Source: Manihot esculenta
Lineage: Eukaryota > Streptophyta > Magnoliopsida > Malpighiales > Euphorbiaceae
Reading direction: 5' to 3'
Assembly: GCF_001659605.2 (NCBI RefSeq)
Contig: NC_035168.2
Location: 11,838,762 to 11,902,761, forward strand
DNA length: 64,000 nucleotides
Positions 36,331 through 48,032 of this stretch are shown in pieces. The position numbers were made by a program, and so were the translations under genes. Each line of letters opens with the position of its first letter. The stretch's first letter is position 1. The notes below the pieces were generated by a model, which saw nothing but the letters and a program-made list of their open reading frames with translations, did no database searches and was not told where the DNA came from.

Positions 36331-38013
36331 TTATGCTGATGAGGACGAAGATGAGGTGTCCTTCTTTTTCTTGCCTTTTTTCTTTAATTTTTCTTTCTTT
36401 TCTTTTTTCACCTTTGACTCCTTTTTCTGTTTTCTTTTACCCGTTTTACTTTTAATTTTTACTGGTGGGAGAATTCCATAACAGTCGTCTTTATTACTAT
36501 CACAGTATGAAGATGTCTGGTTTTTACTGGAGGATGACGTCTGGGATGATGCTGTCGACTCCGATTCAGAACTGGACTACTTTTTAAATTTTCTCCTGGA
36601 CTGTTTCTTTGAAACTTTTTTACTAGAAGAGTTTTTGGATGATTCTTTATCAGTGGATTCCTTTGACGATTCTTTATCACAGGATTGCTTTACTTTTTCT
36701 TTTTCTTCTGGAGTAAGCTGATTGAACATTTATTGGCAAATTATTTTGAACTCTTCAGGGGTTTTAGCTGCTGCTAATAAGGCCTGAATTTGGGCTTTCT
36801 GGGCTCCAAATGATGGCTCTCCTTGTTGCAGTGTTAGTTTACCAGCATAAGACATAGCAGGGAACTGTGCTTTTTTAAGTATCCATTCCTTAACAACCAT
36901 TTCTGTGGTGGTGTTTCTGAATGATCCCCACCATTTAATTTTATGCTTCTTTACTATGGCTGGAATAGAAGTTCCCGCCATGTACTGAAAATCAAAAAAC
37001 CATTGGTATACCCAAAGAATAAAAAAGTTTATATAGAAATACATTAAAGGGGGTATATAGGTTTCATTCAAGTTGGATTTATAATTGCTTTTGAAATACT
37101 GATATACTTGGGATACTTCAAACGAAAGAATTTCTTCAGAAATACCCTTGTACTGCCACCACTTTAAAAACCAGTTTGGAAATCTGGTGGTTTCTTTAAT
37201 TTTTGACTGATCAAAATATATTAGCCATGAGTGAGTGTGGTTTAGATTTTGGATACTGAAAATATTTTTCCAGTCGTCTATATAATCAAAATAGTTATAT
37301 GAAGTAAAATGCTTTTTTAGAGTTTTAAATGTTAGACCAGTATACAAATTTAGGGTTGGCCAATCCTTGGGATGGATAACCCGTTTTATCTGTATGGAAG
37401 AGTAGGCTATTATATTTCTATCATTTTTGTCAAAATTATGTTTTATTTTTACTGACTCAGTATCTTCCAAAATACTACGATAGCATTCCTGAGATTTTGA
37501 AAAATCTTTAGGTGTAAAATATCAGTTCTCAGGATAATATTTTTTAATAACTCCCCAAGGGTTTACATCGTTATAACCATTTTCAACAACAATTTCAAAA
37601 TCAGATACATTTTTTATAATCCATTTATGAAAACTTATATTATACTCCTGAGTAGATTGGATTTTTGGCAACCCCACAGCTATCAATGGATTTGAAATGT
37701 CTTTATTGTCTACCGTTTGAGACAGACTAGCCGTACCATGAACGAGTACGATCGCTTTAGTTTTAGAGGCCGTACCTGATTCTCCTGAGGAGGAGGCTAT
37801 ATTTTGCAAAGCTTTAATCACCTCTGGTGACTGACTTAATTCTTCAATCCATCTTTTTAAATCTGATGGGCATGATTTTATATCTGATGGGCTTGAGTTT
37901 TTTACTTGTGGTCTTACGGTTTTATCCAGGTCCTCCGAATGTTCTGATAGGGCTTTAGGAGTAGGATTTGAGCTGAATTTTACTTCCTTTTGTTTATTCT
38001 TCTTTCTTCCCAT
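36331..38013 (-). pseudogene. Unit B viral ORF2 (unknown function), three premature stops
   Basis: The frame spans 561 codons from ATG 38,013 to TAA 36,331-36,333. In-frame stops lie at 37,522-37,524, 36,730-36,732 and 36,577-36,579, all different from the two in unit A. It has an eight-codon insertion relative to unit A near 37,865-37,890 (a repeat of the PSD/LK text). The Lys-rich start, aromatic core with KIKWWGSF, and Ser/Lys tail are the same. The 20-nt overlap with ORF1 is kept. Confidence 0.8.
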
Positions 38014-41000
38014 TGTTCTGTAAGAATTCTCGAGTTAGAAAATCTGGAATATTATTTTTACTACCTTTAATATACTCAATATCAAAATAAAAAATACTTA
38101 AGATTGCTTTCCATCTAGCAAAAATCTATTTAGAGGCAAGATTTTTAACATCTTTTTTCAAAACATCCTTTGCTGATTTACAATCGATTCTGACTAAAAA
38201 ATTTTTATTTAACAAATCAGATTGGAATTTATTTATGTAAATTACAATAATTAGAATTTCCTTTTTAATGGTAGAATAATTTATTTGGGCTGAATTCTAG
38301 TGTCCTGATGTAAACTGGATTATCATTTCTTTATCATCTATTCTCTGTTTTAGAATTCCTCCATATCCTATATCTGAAGCATCAGTTTCTACAATTTTAA
38401 ATGCATTCGGATTTGGGATATACAGGTAAGGAATTTCCTTTACTAAAGATTTTATGTCTTATAATGCTAGTATGCTCTTCAGTCCATAGGCCAACATTTT
38501 TCTTAAGTTTGTCATGCAATGGTTTTATCATTCTATTTAAATTTGGATAAAAATCTATAATATAATTTAGGCATCCTAAAAATCTTTGTAATTGTGTTTT
38601 ATTAGTTATTTCATCCGGAAACTTATCTCCAAATATCATTGTTCTTTCTATGGGTTGAATTATACCTTGTTCTATATAGTGTCCTAAGAACCTGATTTTA
38701 GTCTGAAATAGATTCATTTTAGTTTTACTTAGAGCTAATCCATTCTTTTTTATTATCATACAAAATGTGCTTAAATGTTTAAAATGTTCTTCTATACTCT
38801 GGCTAAATATTAAGACATCATCTATATAAACTGTGCAGAATTTTGAATAAGAATTAAAAATATCATTCATTATTCTTTGAAATTCTGAAGGTGCATTCTT
38901 TAATCCAAAAGGCATTACGTTCCATTCATATTATCCAAAGGGAACTGTAAATGCCGTTTGATATCGATCTTTAGGCTCTATTTGAATCTGCCAATATCCT
39001 GACTTCATATCAAATTTACTGAATATATTTACATTATATAACCTATTTAAAAGATCTTTTTTACTAGGTATAGGATACCTAATCTATTTTAATGCTGTAT
39101 TTAATGGTTTATAATTTATAACTAACATTGGTGTTCCTCTTTTGATTTCTGCTTTTTTATTAACATAAAAGGCTGCATACGACCAAGGGCTTCTTGATTT
39201 ACTAATTAATTTTTTATCTTCTAATTCTTTAATTTATTTTTTACAATATTCTAATAATTATGGTGCCATTTGAATTGGTCTAGCCTTGGTTGAAATTGAT
39301 TTTTCATTAAATCCTTCTTCATATGGCAAATCTATTATATGCTGTTTTCTTTTCCAAAATGCATTAGGATGGTCTGCACATAATTCTTTTTCCATAGAAT
39401 TTTTTAATTCCTCTATCTTGGTTTTTATAAACTTACTTTCTAATTGATTTCTAATTCTAGTTAAATGTACATTATTCTTTAAATCTTTTAAATCCTCTGT
39501 TTTTAATTTTATTATTGAATTTATTTCCATTGTCCTAATGGAATGTGCTTTTATTAAATTTAGATTTTTTATTTTAGGTTTTTCTGTAAAATTCATTCTA
39601 ATCTTTTTATTCTTGGTTTTAATTTTTATACAGTCCTCTTTTACTAAATAAGGTGTTATTAGGTTTATAAAGGGGTTATTAATATTACCATATGATTTAT
39701 CTGTTGGGATAATAAAAATATAATTTTTATTTTTAAATCCTGATTTACTATTAATGCTTCTGTTTTTCCTAGAATATTTAAATTAGTTTTATTTGCTGTT
39801 TTTAATTTTTCTTTAGTCTCTTGCCAAAATCTCTTAGGTACTAAACTTGATTTTATACAGTTTAAATCTGCTCCTGTGTCGAATAATGCTATTGTATCTA
39901 TTCTAAAATCTTCTGATAATTTAATTCTTAATTTTACTAAGTATTTTCTAGATGTTATTTCTTGTAATAATAAAATAAAATTATTATCTATTTCTTCATT
40001 ATCTAACTGACTAATTTTATTATGTTTATTTTTTTCCTCTTCTACTTCTTCAGATGAGGAGGATGATCCATAAATTAATTGTTCTTCTAGAAATTTTATT
40101 CTTTTTGAATCTTTTTGAAGCTGATGCTTCAAATCTTTTACTTCAGCTTTTACCATTCTGATTTCCTTTTGCAATTCTTCTATAGTTATTGTCTCTTTAG
40201 GTTTTTTATTTTTGCTTAATATTCTGGTCAAATCATAAGTTTGCTTTTCTATTTTAGGAACATTATTTTTAACTTCTTCTGTTTCATCAAAACTTTTAAT
40301 TAATTTTTTAAGAAATTTTTCTTTAGTATTATTATCTTCTATATTATTAATTAGTTCCAATAATGAGCATTGCTCTTTAGTTAGAACACTTATTGATTTT
40401 TCTGACGAGCTAGCTCCTAACTCATCTATCTAGTTTTCACTTTCTGTTACTTCTGATCCTGAGCTTTCCGAATCTATATATAATTCCTGAATTTTATTTA
40501 CTATTTCTTCATCTAATTCTAATTCATTTAGTTTTTTATTAAACCTACAAAATTTAGATGTATGACCCTTTTGCCCACAATTAAAACATATTAAATCTTT
40601 AAATGATTTTTTATTCTGGGTCTTATTTACTGAAGTTCTCTTTCTGTACCTTTTATAGGGTTTATAATCTTTCTTTTTATAATACTCTTCCTTACTTGGT
40701 TTTGCTATGTATTTTTTCTTGTAATATTTTTCTCTTTTATAATATTTTCTTGGCTTAGATTTAGAACATTGACCATTACAACTTTTATCTTGGGTTATTC
40801 CATAATCAAACTGTTTACAAAAAGATCCTAGTTCTTGCTTAGTCCTATGCATTTCATATTTTAAGGTTCTTTGTAACTTTAAATCCTGACAAATTTGTAA
40901 TCCTTCTTTCTGAATTATACTTACCAGTTGGCCATATGTTAATCTTTTCTATGGTATTGGATTACCAAATTGTTGTTTTATATTGTTCCTGACCTTTTCT

Positions 41001-44000
41001 CCTAAGAAATAAGGAAGTCCTGCCAATAAATTTTTTTTTTCCAAAAATCTTGATTTGAATCTTCCCTTAACATCAATCTGGTTAGAAAAGTGGTTTTATA
41101 ATACTGAAAGTCACTTAATTTTTTACATTTTAAATTGCTTAATAGTTCCACATTTTTATCTTTTAAAAGAGATGGGTCTCCTATAAAATATAATGAAATT
41201 GTTAGAATTAAGGTCGATACTGCATCTTGAATAGTTTCTCCTAATTCATTGTATATAGGTTCACCTTCACTATTTACTTGGATTGAGTTTAAAATTTCTA
41301 ATTGTTGCATTTCTGTTAGGTGGTAATCCCACCATCCTTTTAACTGTCCTGTAAAACCTGCTATAATTATTTCAGCTATTGCTCTGTCTGAAGCAAAAGA
41401 CTGGGTTTTATATGCATTGGCTGCCATAGTAATTTGTTGGAGTAAATTTAAAATATTATATTCAGACAGTCCATCTATATTCCATTCATATACTGTTGAA
41501 GCATTATATTTAAACTAAGATGTGATATTTGGCTTTTCCATTAATCTTAAATCTGGTACTCTACTTACTATTTCTCTATGTGATATAGGATTTATTTCAA
41601 ATTGATTTATATCTTCTGAATCTGGCTGACTTTGCTCAGTTTCAGATTCTGACTCTTCTTCTAATGCATTTACATTTCTAGATTGAGGAGTTTCTGGAAT
41701 TATATTTTTACTAGATTCTGAATTTTCTATTTTACTTAACTGGTCTTTTAGACTTTGCAAAAATTCATTTTTATTAGTTTTCAATTCTTTTTGACTCGAA
41801 CTAGATATCTGATAAGGCTTAAATATATGTGGTTTTATTTCTTTTTTCTCTTCTATTTCTACCACTTTTTCTTTTAAAAATTTTTCTATCTTCTTTAATT
41901 GAGTACCTATACATATTAAACTTGCGTTACTGAAATTATTTTATTCTATTACCTTTTTATCTGTATCATTTTCTTTAGCTATTTTATATGGTGCACAAAT
42001 TATTTCATTTTCTCCATGTTTTATTTTACTAATCGTCTTAGGTGGAAAATCACTTTGAATTACTTTATCATTTACGATCCATTCTGGCCTCTTATCTCTT
42101 ACTGTTATTGGATTCATGCTTTTTATCTTTCTTAATTCAAACCATTCAAAGAATTTTATTTTGGAAAAATTACCTTTTAGTCCTTGAGGTATAGCGTAAT
42201 TAACGGATTTGTCCCTCTATTTTTAGAACCCAACACTATCGTCCCTGAGGTTTAATTCCGTCAAAATTCAAGGTCCCTCCGTCAAAAATTTTTGTTAAGT
42301 CAATGATTTTCACCTGGTCAAAGGAAAGAGAATAAATATAATTCCAAAAATACCCTTATCAATAATAAAATGAAAAAAATACTATTTAGTCCCTATAGTA
42401 TGGAAAAACTAGCTACTTAGTCCCTCAATTTTGAAAAATATATTAAAATGTCCCTAACATTTTAAAAAGTCTACTAGTTAGTTCCTCTATTAATTTTATC
42501 ACTAAATATTTTACTATTTAGTCCCTATAGTTTAGAAAAAAAATTAATTAGTCCCTCAAATTATTAAAAAATTTACTAATTAGTCACTCTATATCATGGG
42601 AATTTTAGATTTTTTTATAATACTTAACGACTAAAATTAACGGAAAGACTAACTAGTAAATTTTTTAAAATATCAGAGATATTTTAATGAATTTTTAAAA
42701 TGGCGAGTAGTGATCGACGACGAACAGCATCACAAAAAATATTTATATTGAGTTTTAACTTTTTATTTTTAATAATTTAAATTTTATATATTTTGATTTT
42801 AATTATTTTTGCTGAATTTGAATCTTAAATTTATTAAAATTTTTATTTGTTTATGGAGATTGAGTTTGAGATTTTCTTCCTTGAATTTTGACGAAAATAA
42901 ATTTTAGGGACTAAAATGTTGAATTCAAAAAAATTGAGGGAAAAAATCTGTTAATTATATAATATCTTAGGGACAAAAATGTATTTTTTCCTTCAATTCT
43001 TTGAGAGAGGGACCTATAAATTTGTAGGAATTAAATTTCAGGGACTAAAGTATTGGGTTCTAGAAAGGGTAATTCGGTCATTTTTCCTATCACTAATGGC
43101 ATTTTTGACGGAGGGACCTCTAATTTTGACGGAATTAAACCTGAAGGACGAAAGCGTTGGGTTCTAAAAATAGAGGGACGAATATGTTAATTATGCTATA
43201 CCTCAGGGACTAAAAAATAATTTTCCCTTTTATTTTTCTTATTTTACTAACATATTCAAAATATTCTTTTTTTAATTTTTCAAAATTATTTTCTTTAACA
43301 ATTTTATTTAATTTACTTAAATTTTTTGTCTTAGTTATTTCTTTTAAAAATTTCTTCTCAATCTTCTCTTTACTAAGAACATTTAATTCCCTATTTATAT
43401 TATTTATGTTTTCTGTTATAGCAGAAGCTGATGGTGATTCTGGTGATGAGGGTGCTATTTCAGCCTGTTGATTTAAATAATTTTCTACAGGGTTATATAC
43501 TACCTGGGGTACTGAAGAACTATAATAAACTCCTTTCATTTTATGATTTCTATCTGGGATATCTGATGTTGAAAATCTGGGTTTTACTATAGTCTGAATT
43601 ACTGGTTTAGGCTCATCTCCTTTATATGTTGCATATATTACTGATGGTAGGTTTGAAACTCTTTCTATGTCTTCTGTTATTTCAGAGGACGAAGATCCTG
43701 TATACCTACTGCTCATATTTCTATTAAATTTTAGTGATACTTTGCCATCTTCAAACTGCTCTATCCTACTTAAACTTGTATTTGGTTTTACCTTTTCTTG
43801 TTCTGTTGGAGGTACTATACCCTCTAATATCCATTCTTCTAGCAAATTTATATCTTTCCACTGAATTGTTTTAGGAATTACTGTATTTATTTTAGTTAAA
43901 TCTGTTTATAAGAATCTTGTTTCTCCCCTTTTTGGTTGTAATTTATACTTTATTCCAAAGGCTGAATTGATCGCTTTATAATGAATTTTATATATTAATG

Positions 44001-44623
44001 CTATCGGAATAGATCCTTGTTTCATCTTATAATTATGGGTTTTTATTTCTAAAACTATACTATCTAAAATATTTAAGTCATTTAAAGAGATTGTCATATC
44101 AGGGTAGACTTCAAAAGATATTGGTCCTTCATTTAGACTGGTTTCTATAGATCCTAATAAAGAATCCTGGAAATTTAAAAATCCCGCATCTCTTACTACT
44201 GCTAAAATACTAGTGTTTAATCCTTCTCTAGTTAAAGGTTTTATTCCTACCTGTATTAATCCTATATGAATATACTTATATTTCTTACTTCTATGATGAC
44301 TTAATGTTTTTTATGATAACAATGTTATTTTTTCAAAAGGTTTACTTAACTGAAAATCCCTTTCTTCTGTTTTTATTACATAATCTGTTTTAAAAAAATT
44401 AAATTTTGAAATTTTATAAATATGTTCTTTATCTACTTTAGGAATTTCCCATTCATCTATTGCTTTTACAAAAATCTTCCAATATTAATTCATTTTTATT
44501 TATTACTCTTTTAATTTCTGAAGACTTTGAATCATCCGATTTTACTGTACTTGCCGATTTACACAAAAAAGGATCCCTTGTCAAAAATCTTGAACTATGT
44601 TGCGGCCACTGCCTGTTATACCC
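37994..44623 (-). pseudogene. Unit B viral ORF1 polyprotein, broken
   Basis: Same domain order as in unit A. The movement-protein text is at 44.3-43.2 kb, with the Mutator-type element at 42,163-43,227. The coat region is 42.1-40.9 kb. The CCHC finger CFNCGQKGHTSKFC is in frame within 40,430-40,852. The protease with DTGA is inside 39,665-40,360. RT with YIDD has its Asp pair at 38,817-38,822. RNase H is uninterrupted by any transposon down to 37,994. Breaks include a one-base insertion near 44,470, a stop at about 43,908, frame changes around 40,950-41,050 and a stop near 38,932 just before the RT block at 38,397-38,915. No in-frame ATG start is evident. Confidence 0.82.
42154..43236. mobile_element. 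Mutator-type non-autonomous element, unit B
   Basis: The element is 42,163-43,227 (1,065 bp), flanked by TTTTATTTT (42,154-42,162; 43,228-43,236). It sits at the same viral base with the same target copies as the unit A element at 32,840, so the insertion predates the duplication. Arms are inverted, with no ORF. Confidence 0.9.
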
Positions 44624-44631
44624 TATGACGC

Positions 44632-44664
44632 CTAAATCTTGGCTAAAACGGGTTCAGTTGGCAT
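44632..44664 (-). other. Short leader ORF (10 codons), unit B
   Basis: ATG 44,664 to TAG 44,632-44,634 keeps the same length and position as in unit A, between primer site and ORF1. Confidence 0.45.
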
Positions 44665-44723
44665 ACCCAAAACATATTTTTTCAAAATTTTGGATAATGG
44701 ACTCTTTCTCATGCAAATAACCT

Positions 44724-44736
44724 GGCTCTGATACCC
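44724..44736 (-). other. Unit B primer-binding site
   Basis: The minus strand reads GGGTATCAGAGCC, one base off at its first position from the tRNA-Met complement. Confidence 0.85.
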
Positions 44737-44748
44737 ACAAAAACTGAG

Positions 44749-44855
44749 AGGCCATTAAAGTTATACTTTTTTGGTATATAGACTGGAAAACCAGACCTTT
44801 TCGATCCGGCAAATTGTTGTGCCGTAGAAGAAACTTGGGTTACAAAGTCACATAC
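44749..44855 (+). pseudogene. Inverted fragment of the viral intergenic region
   Basis: The text CCATTAAAGTTATACTTTTT...CTTGGGTTACAAAGTCA is the inverse of viral intergenic sequence (35,600-35,725). The junction with unit B at about 44,749 shares 2-3 bases. The fragment is cut at 44,855 by the LTR of E4, whose target would be CATAC (44,851-44,855), so it should resume beyond the nested elements. Confidence 0.85.
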
Positions 44856-45612
44856 TGTAATACCCGGCTAGAGTCCGGCATCGGAATTCTACTTTCCGGT
44901 GGAATCCAGGATGTCAGAATCCTCTAGAAGGGTAATATTTATTGTTTTTTTTTAAAAAGTATTTTGTGTTAAAGTGTAAAGGAAATAAGTTTTTTGAAAG
45001 AAAAGAGCCAAGGAAGAACTGCAAGGTTCGGCCGCCGAAGGTGAAAGTTTGGCCGCCGAACATGCATGAGTTTGGATTCACGTTAGGCCGCTGAAGGTGG
45101 TCTGGCCAGCCACCTATAAAAGACCCTAGGTCGGTGAAATGGATAAGTTTCTTCCATTTTCACAGACAGAGGTGAGACCATGCTCTTCCTTGGGTGATCT
45201 TCATGATTTTTTACAAATCTTTCAAAGTTTTGAAGAGTTTGTATGTTGTTTTGAAGGTTTTGAGCTAAAAACCAAGTTTTGGAAGTTTGGAGAGTTTGAG
45301 AGTGAATTTCTCCACATCTCCACGTTAGGATCACATATCCTCTAGATCTTCAAGAGGTAAGTGTAGATCCTTAGCTTCTTTGATGTTTTATGAAGGTTTT
45401 ATGGAGGTTTATGGGTAGAGATGCATGATTAGGGTAAGTTGAGTGTTTGGTTGATTTGTGGTCAAAGCATGCTTAGGTGTTTAGTTGTGATGTTTGTTGG
45501 GGTTTTGAGGTAGTTTTGGACCCCTTGTGTATATGTTTGCGTATATGTGTGTTGTAGAGTTGAGGTTTGCATGTTTGAGAAGTGTGGAGGAAGATTGCAT
45601 GAAGTTGAGCAG
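44856..45612 (+). repeat. E4: 5' part of a chromovirus LTR, interrupted
   Basis: It starts TGTAATACCCGGCTAG like the other LTRs and carries two TTCGGCCGCCGAA-type palindromes (45,027; a variant at 45,050), a TATA box (TATAAAAG, 45,115-45,122) and a donor-like GTGAG (45,172). After 757 bp it is interrupted by E2, inserted at 45,612/45,613. Whether E4 is a solo LTR or a full element cannot be seen here. Confidence 0.85.
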
Positions 45613-47934
45613 TGTAACGACCCAAAAATCGGACCGCTACCGGCACTAGGATCCGGATCGGCTTAAGGCCGCCGGGACCCGTAGCAAGCCAAACATTCAT
45701 CTTGTATACCTGTTTAATCTCATACATGATCAACAATTACATAAAAATTTTAAAACTTTCTCATTGGTCATTCATTCACTTATTCATTCATTCATTCTTT
45801 CATTCATTCATTCCTTCACCAAGCTTAACCTGTGCATGCACAAAACATAACATAAAACCCCTCACTGGAGTCCTCATCAAATACTCCAATGGGGTGACAT
45901 AACATACATTAAGCTTGGTTTACAATAATCATCATTAAACATTTAAGATCATGTACTAGAAATGATTTAACAACATACTATGGTCAAGCACAACTCTAAA
46001 CTTCCATAAGCATCATTACATTACATTTCTATACCATACTTTTACATTATATCATATTCATGTCCACATCTAGCTATTATATAACATAACTCTACTCCTG
46101 CTGACCTCCTGGTCTACCCTGTAAATGCAAACCTAGGGGTTAAGGGAGAAGGGTGAGCTATAGAGCCCAGTGAGCAGAATAATAACATATTCAATTTATA
46201 TTTCATGCTCTCATGAAATGCAACACAGCACAGACAAATCACATCAAGGATGGACTTGTCACCAATAGTCCTCAACATAGTCCAATCGTGCCAGGGGCGT
46301 AGAATGGGCCTCACTGGTCTTTCTCTTACCATAGCATAACATAACATAACATTCCAAGGTGCCAGGGGCGTAGAATGGGCCTCACTGGTCTTTCTCTTGC
46401 CATAGTGCCAGGGGCGTAGAATGGGCCTCACTGGTCTTCCGTACCGTATCATCATCATACCATAGTATACGAGGACTAAAGGGTCATCCAACATCCATCC
46501 ACATCAACATCAATTTATGCAATGCAACATATTCGTGAATTCTAATGCAAACAACCTAGTATATCTCATGGCATACATGATGCATGTATCATGCTCAAAG
46601 TTCATTTACTTTAAAACATAAAAGTTTATTCCACTCACCTCTGGTTGAAGCTCTAATGACTCTGAAGCAGCTATCTCACTGCTGAGGTCCTCGGTTCCTC
46701 GGGTCTGAACCTACACAGGTGGACTCAAATGAGGGACCAAACATCCATGAACATGACTCTAAAATAATCCCCAAAAACTCCCTAAAACACCTTAAAACAA
46801 TCATAGAAATCATGCAAAGGAGGGCTGAACAGGGCACTTTCGGCGGCAGGTTCGGCGGCTGAAAGGCCCTCCAGAGCCGAAAGTCATGCACCTTCGGCGG
46901 CACTTTCGGCGGCCGAAGGTTCCCTCTAGAGACGAAACTCATGCATGTTCAGCAGCACCTTCGGCGGCCGAAACTCCCTTCCAGAGCCGAAAGTCCTCTT
47001 TCGGGGGTAGGGTTCGGCAGCCGATACATGCTACCACAGGCAGGTTCGGCGGCCGAAAGAGCCTTCGGCTGCCGAACCTGAGTTCTTCCCAAGGGCAGAA
47101 ACTCAGCTCCAACATGCACAAAAGCCTCCCAACTCATTCAAACATGCATTTATCTATTCTACAACATGCATATTCAAGCACACAAGCTCCTAGGGGCTTC
47201 AAACTATCTTAAACCCCAACTACAACACATCAAACATACATATTCAACATACATTGCTCAAACTCAACACAAAAACTCATAAACTCAAAATAACCTAAAC
47301 ATGCATTTCTACCCCATAAATCCTTATAAAACTTACTTAAAACATGAAATGAACTATGGATCTACTCTTACGTCTTGAAGGACGAGAGGAGAGGCGATCC
47401 AACTCGGAGATGGGGAGAAATCCGCTCTTTAGTCTCCAAGTTTCCAAAACTTGCTCTTTTTGTTCAAATATCTTCAAATCAACATAAAGCTTGTTAAAAC
47501 ATGAAAGATCGGAGGAAAATCGTCAAAAACGAACCATAGGAGAGCAGGAACTCACCTGGCCAAAAATGGGGAGAAAACTCGCCCGTTTCGGCCATGGGGT
47601 CCTTTTATAGGGGCTGCCAGACCACCTTTCGGCAGCCTAAGGTGCCTCCAAATCTCATGCAAGTTCGGCGACTGAACATGAGGTTCGGCGGCCGAACCTT
47701 TGAAACTTTCGGAAGCCTAACTTGCCCCCCTAAACCATCCAATATTCGGCGGCCGAACCTGGAAATGCCTCCTTGGTATTTTCCTTTCAAAACTCATTTT
47801 CCTTCTTACTTAAAATCATCAAATACATTAAAACATTTTATAAAAACATGATTTTACCCTTCTAGAGGTTTTCGACATCCGAGATTCCACCGGACTGTAG
47901 GAATTCCGATACCGGAGTCTAGCCGGGTATTACA
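45613..47934 (-). repeat. E2 3' LTR (2,322 bp)
   Basis: On the plus strand it runs TGTAACGACCC...GGGTATTACA. It contains a TATA box (TATAAAAG on the minus strand, 47,602-47,609), a donor-like GTGAG just downstream (47,551-47,555), a cluster of TTCGGCCGCCGAA-type palindromes (46,840-47,070 and 47,620-47,760), a threefold repeat at 46,289-46,440, and an ATTC-type short repeat near 45,765-45,815. Confidence 0.93.
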
Positions 47935-47947
47935 TTCTTCCCCCCTT
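47935..47947 (-). other. E2 polypurine tract
   Basis: AAGGGGGGAAGAA on the minus strand, immediately before the 3' LTR. Confidence 0.85.
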
Positions 47948-48032
47948 AAGAACATTCATCCCCGAATGTTCACCAAACAAACATAGCATGGCATAAAAAT
48001 ATAAACACACAACAAAGCACATGAAACTCACC

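Larger units (their letters stand above)
35528..44748 (-). mobile_element. Endogenous caulimovirid (florendovirus-like) genome, unit B
   Basis: A second head-to-tail copy on the minus strand, about 9.22 kb, or roughly 8.1 kb without its single Mutator-type insertion. It matches unit A throughout at high identity and lacks the SINE and the RNase H insertion. Its right end runs through the primer site and about 12 bases beyond, then joins an inverted viral fragment. It carries a different set of stops and frameshifts, so the two copies decayed separately after duplication. Confidence 0.88.

Noticed and set aside
25171..44748. Reading the viral units as LTR retrotransposons
   Set aside because: No integrase, no LTRs, a 30K-type movement protein and a second ORF; the repeated region between units is simply the circular genome continuing past its primer site.
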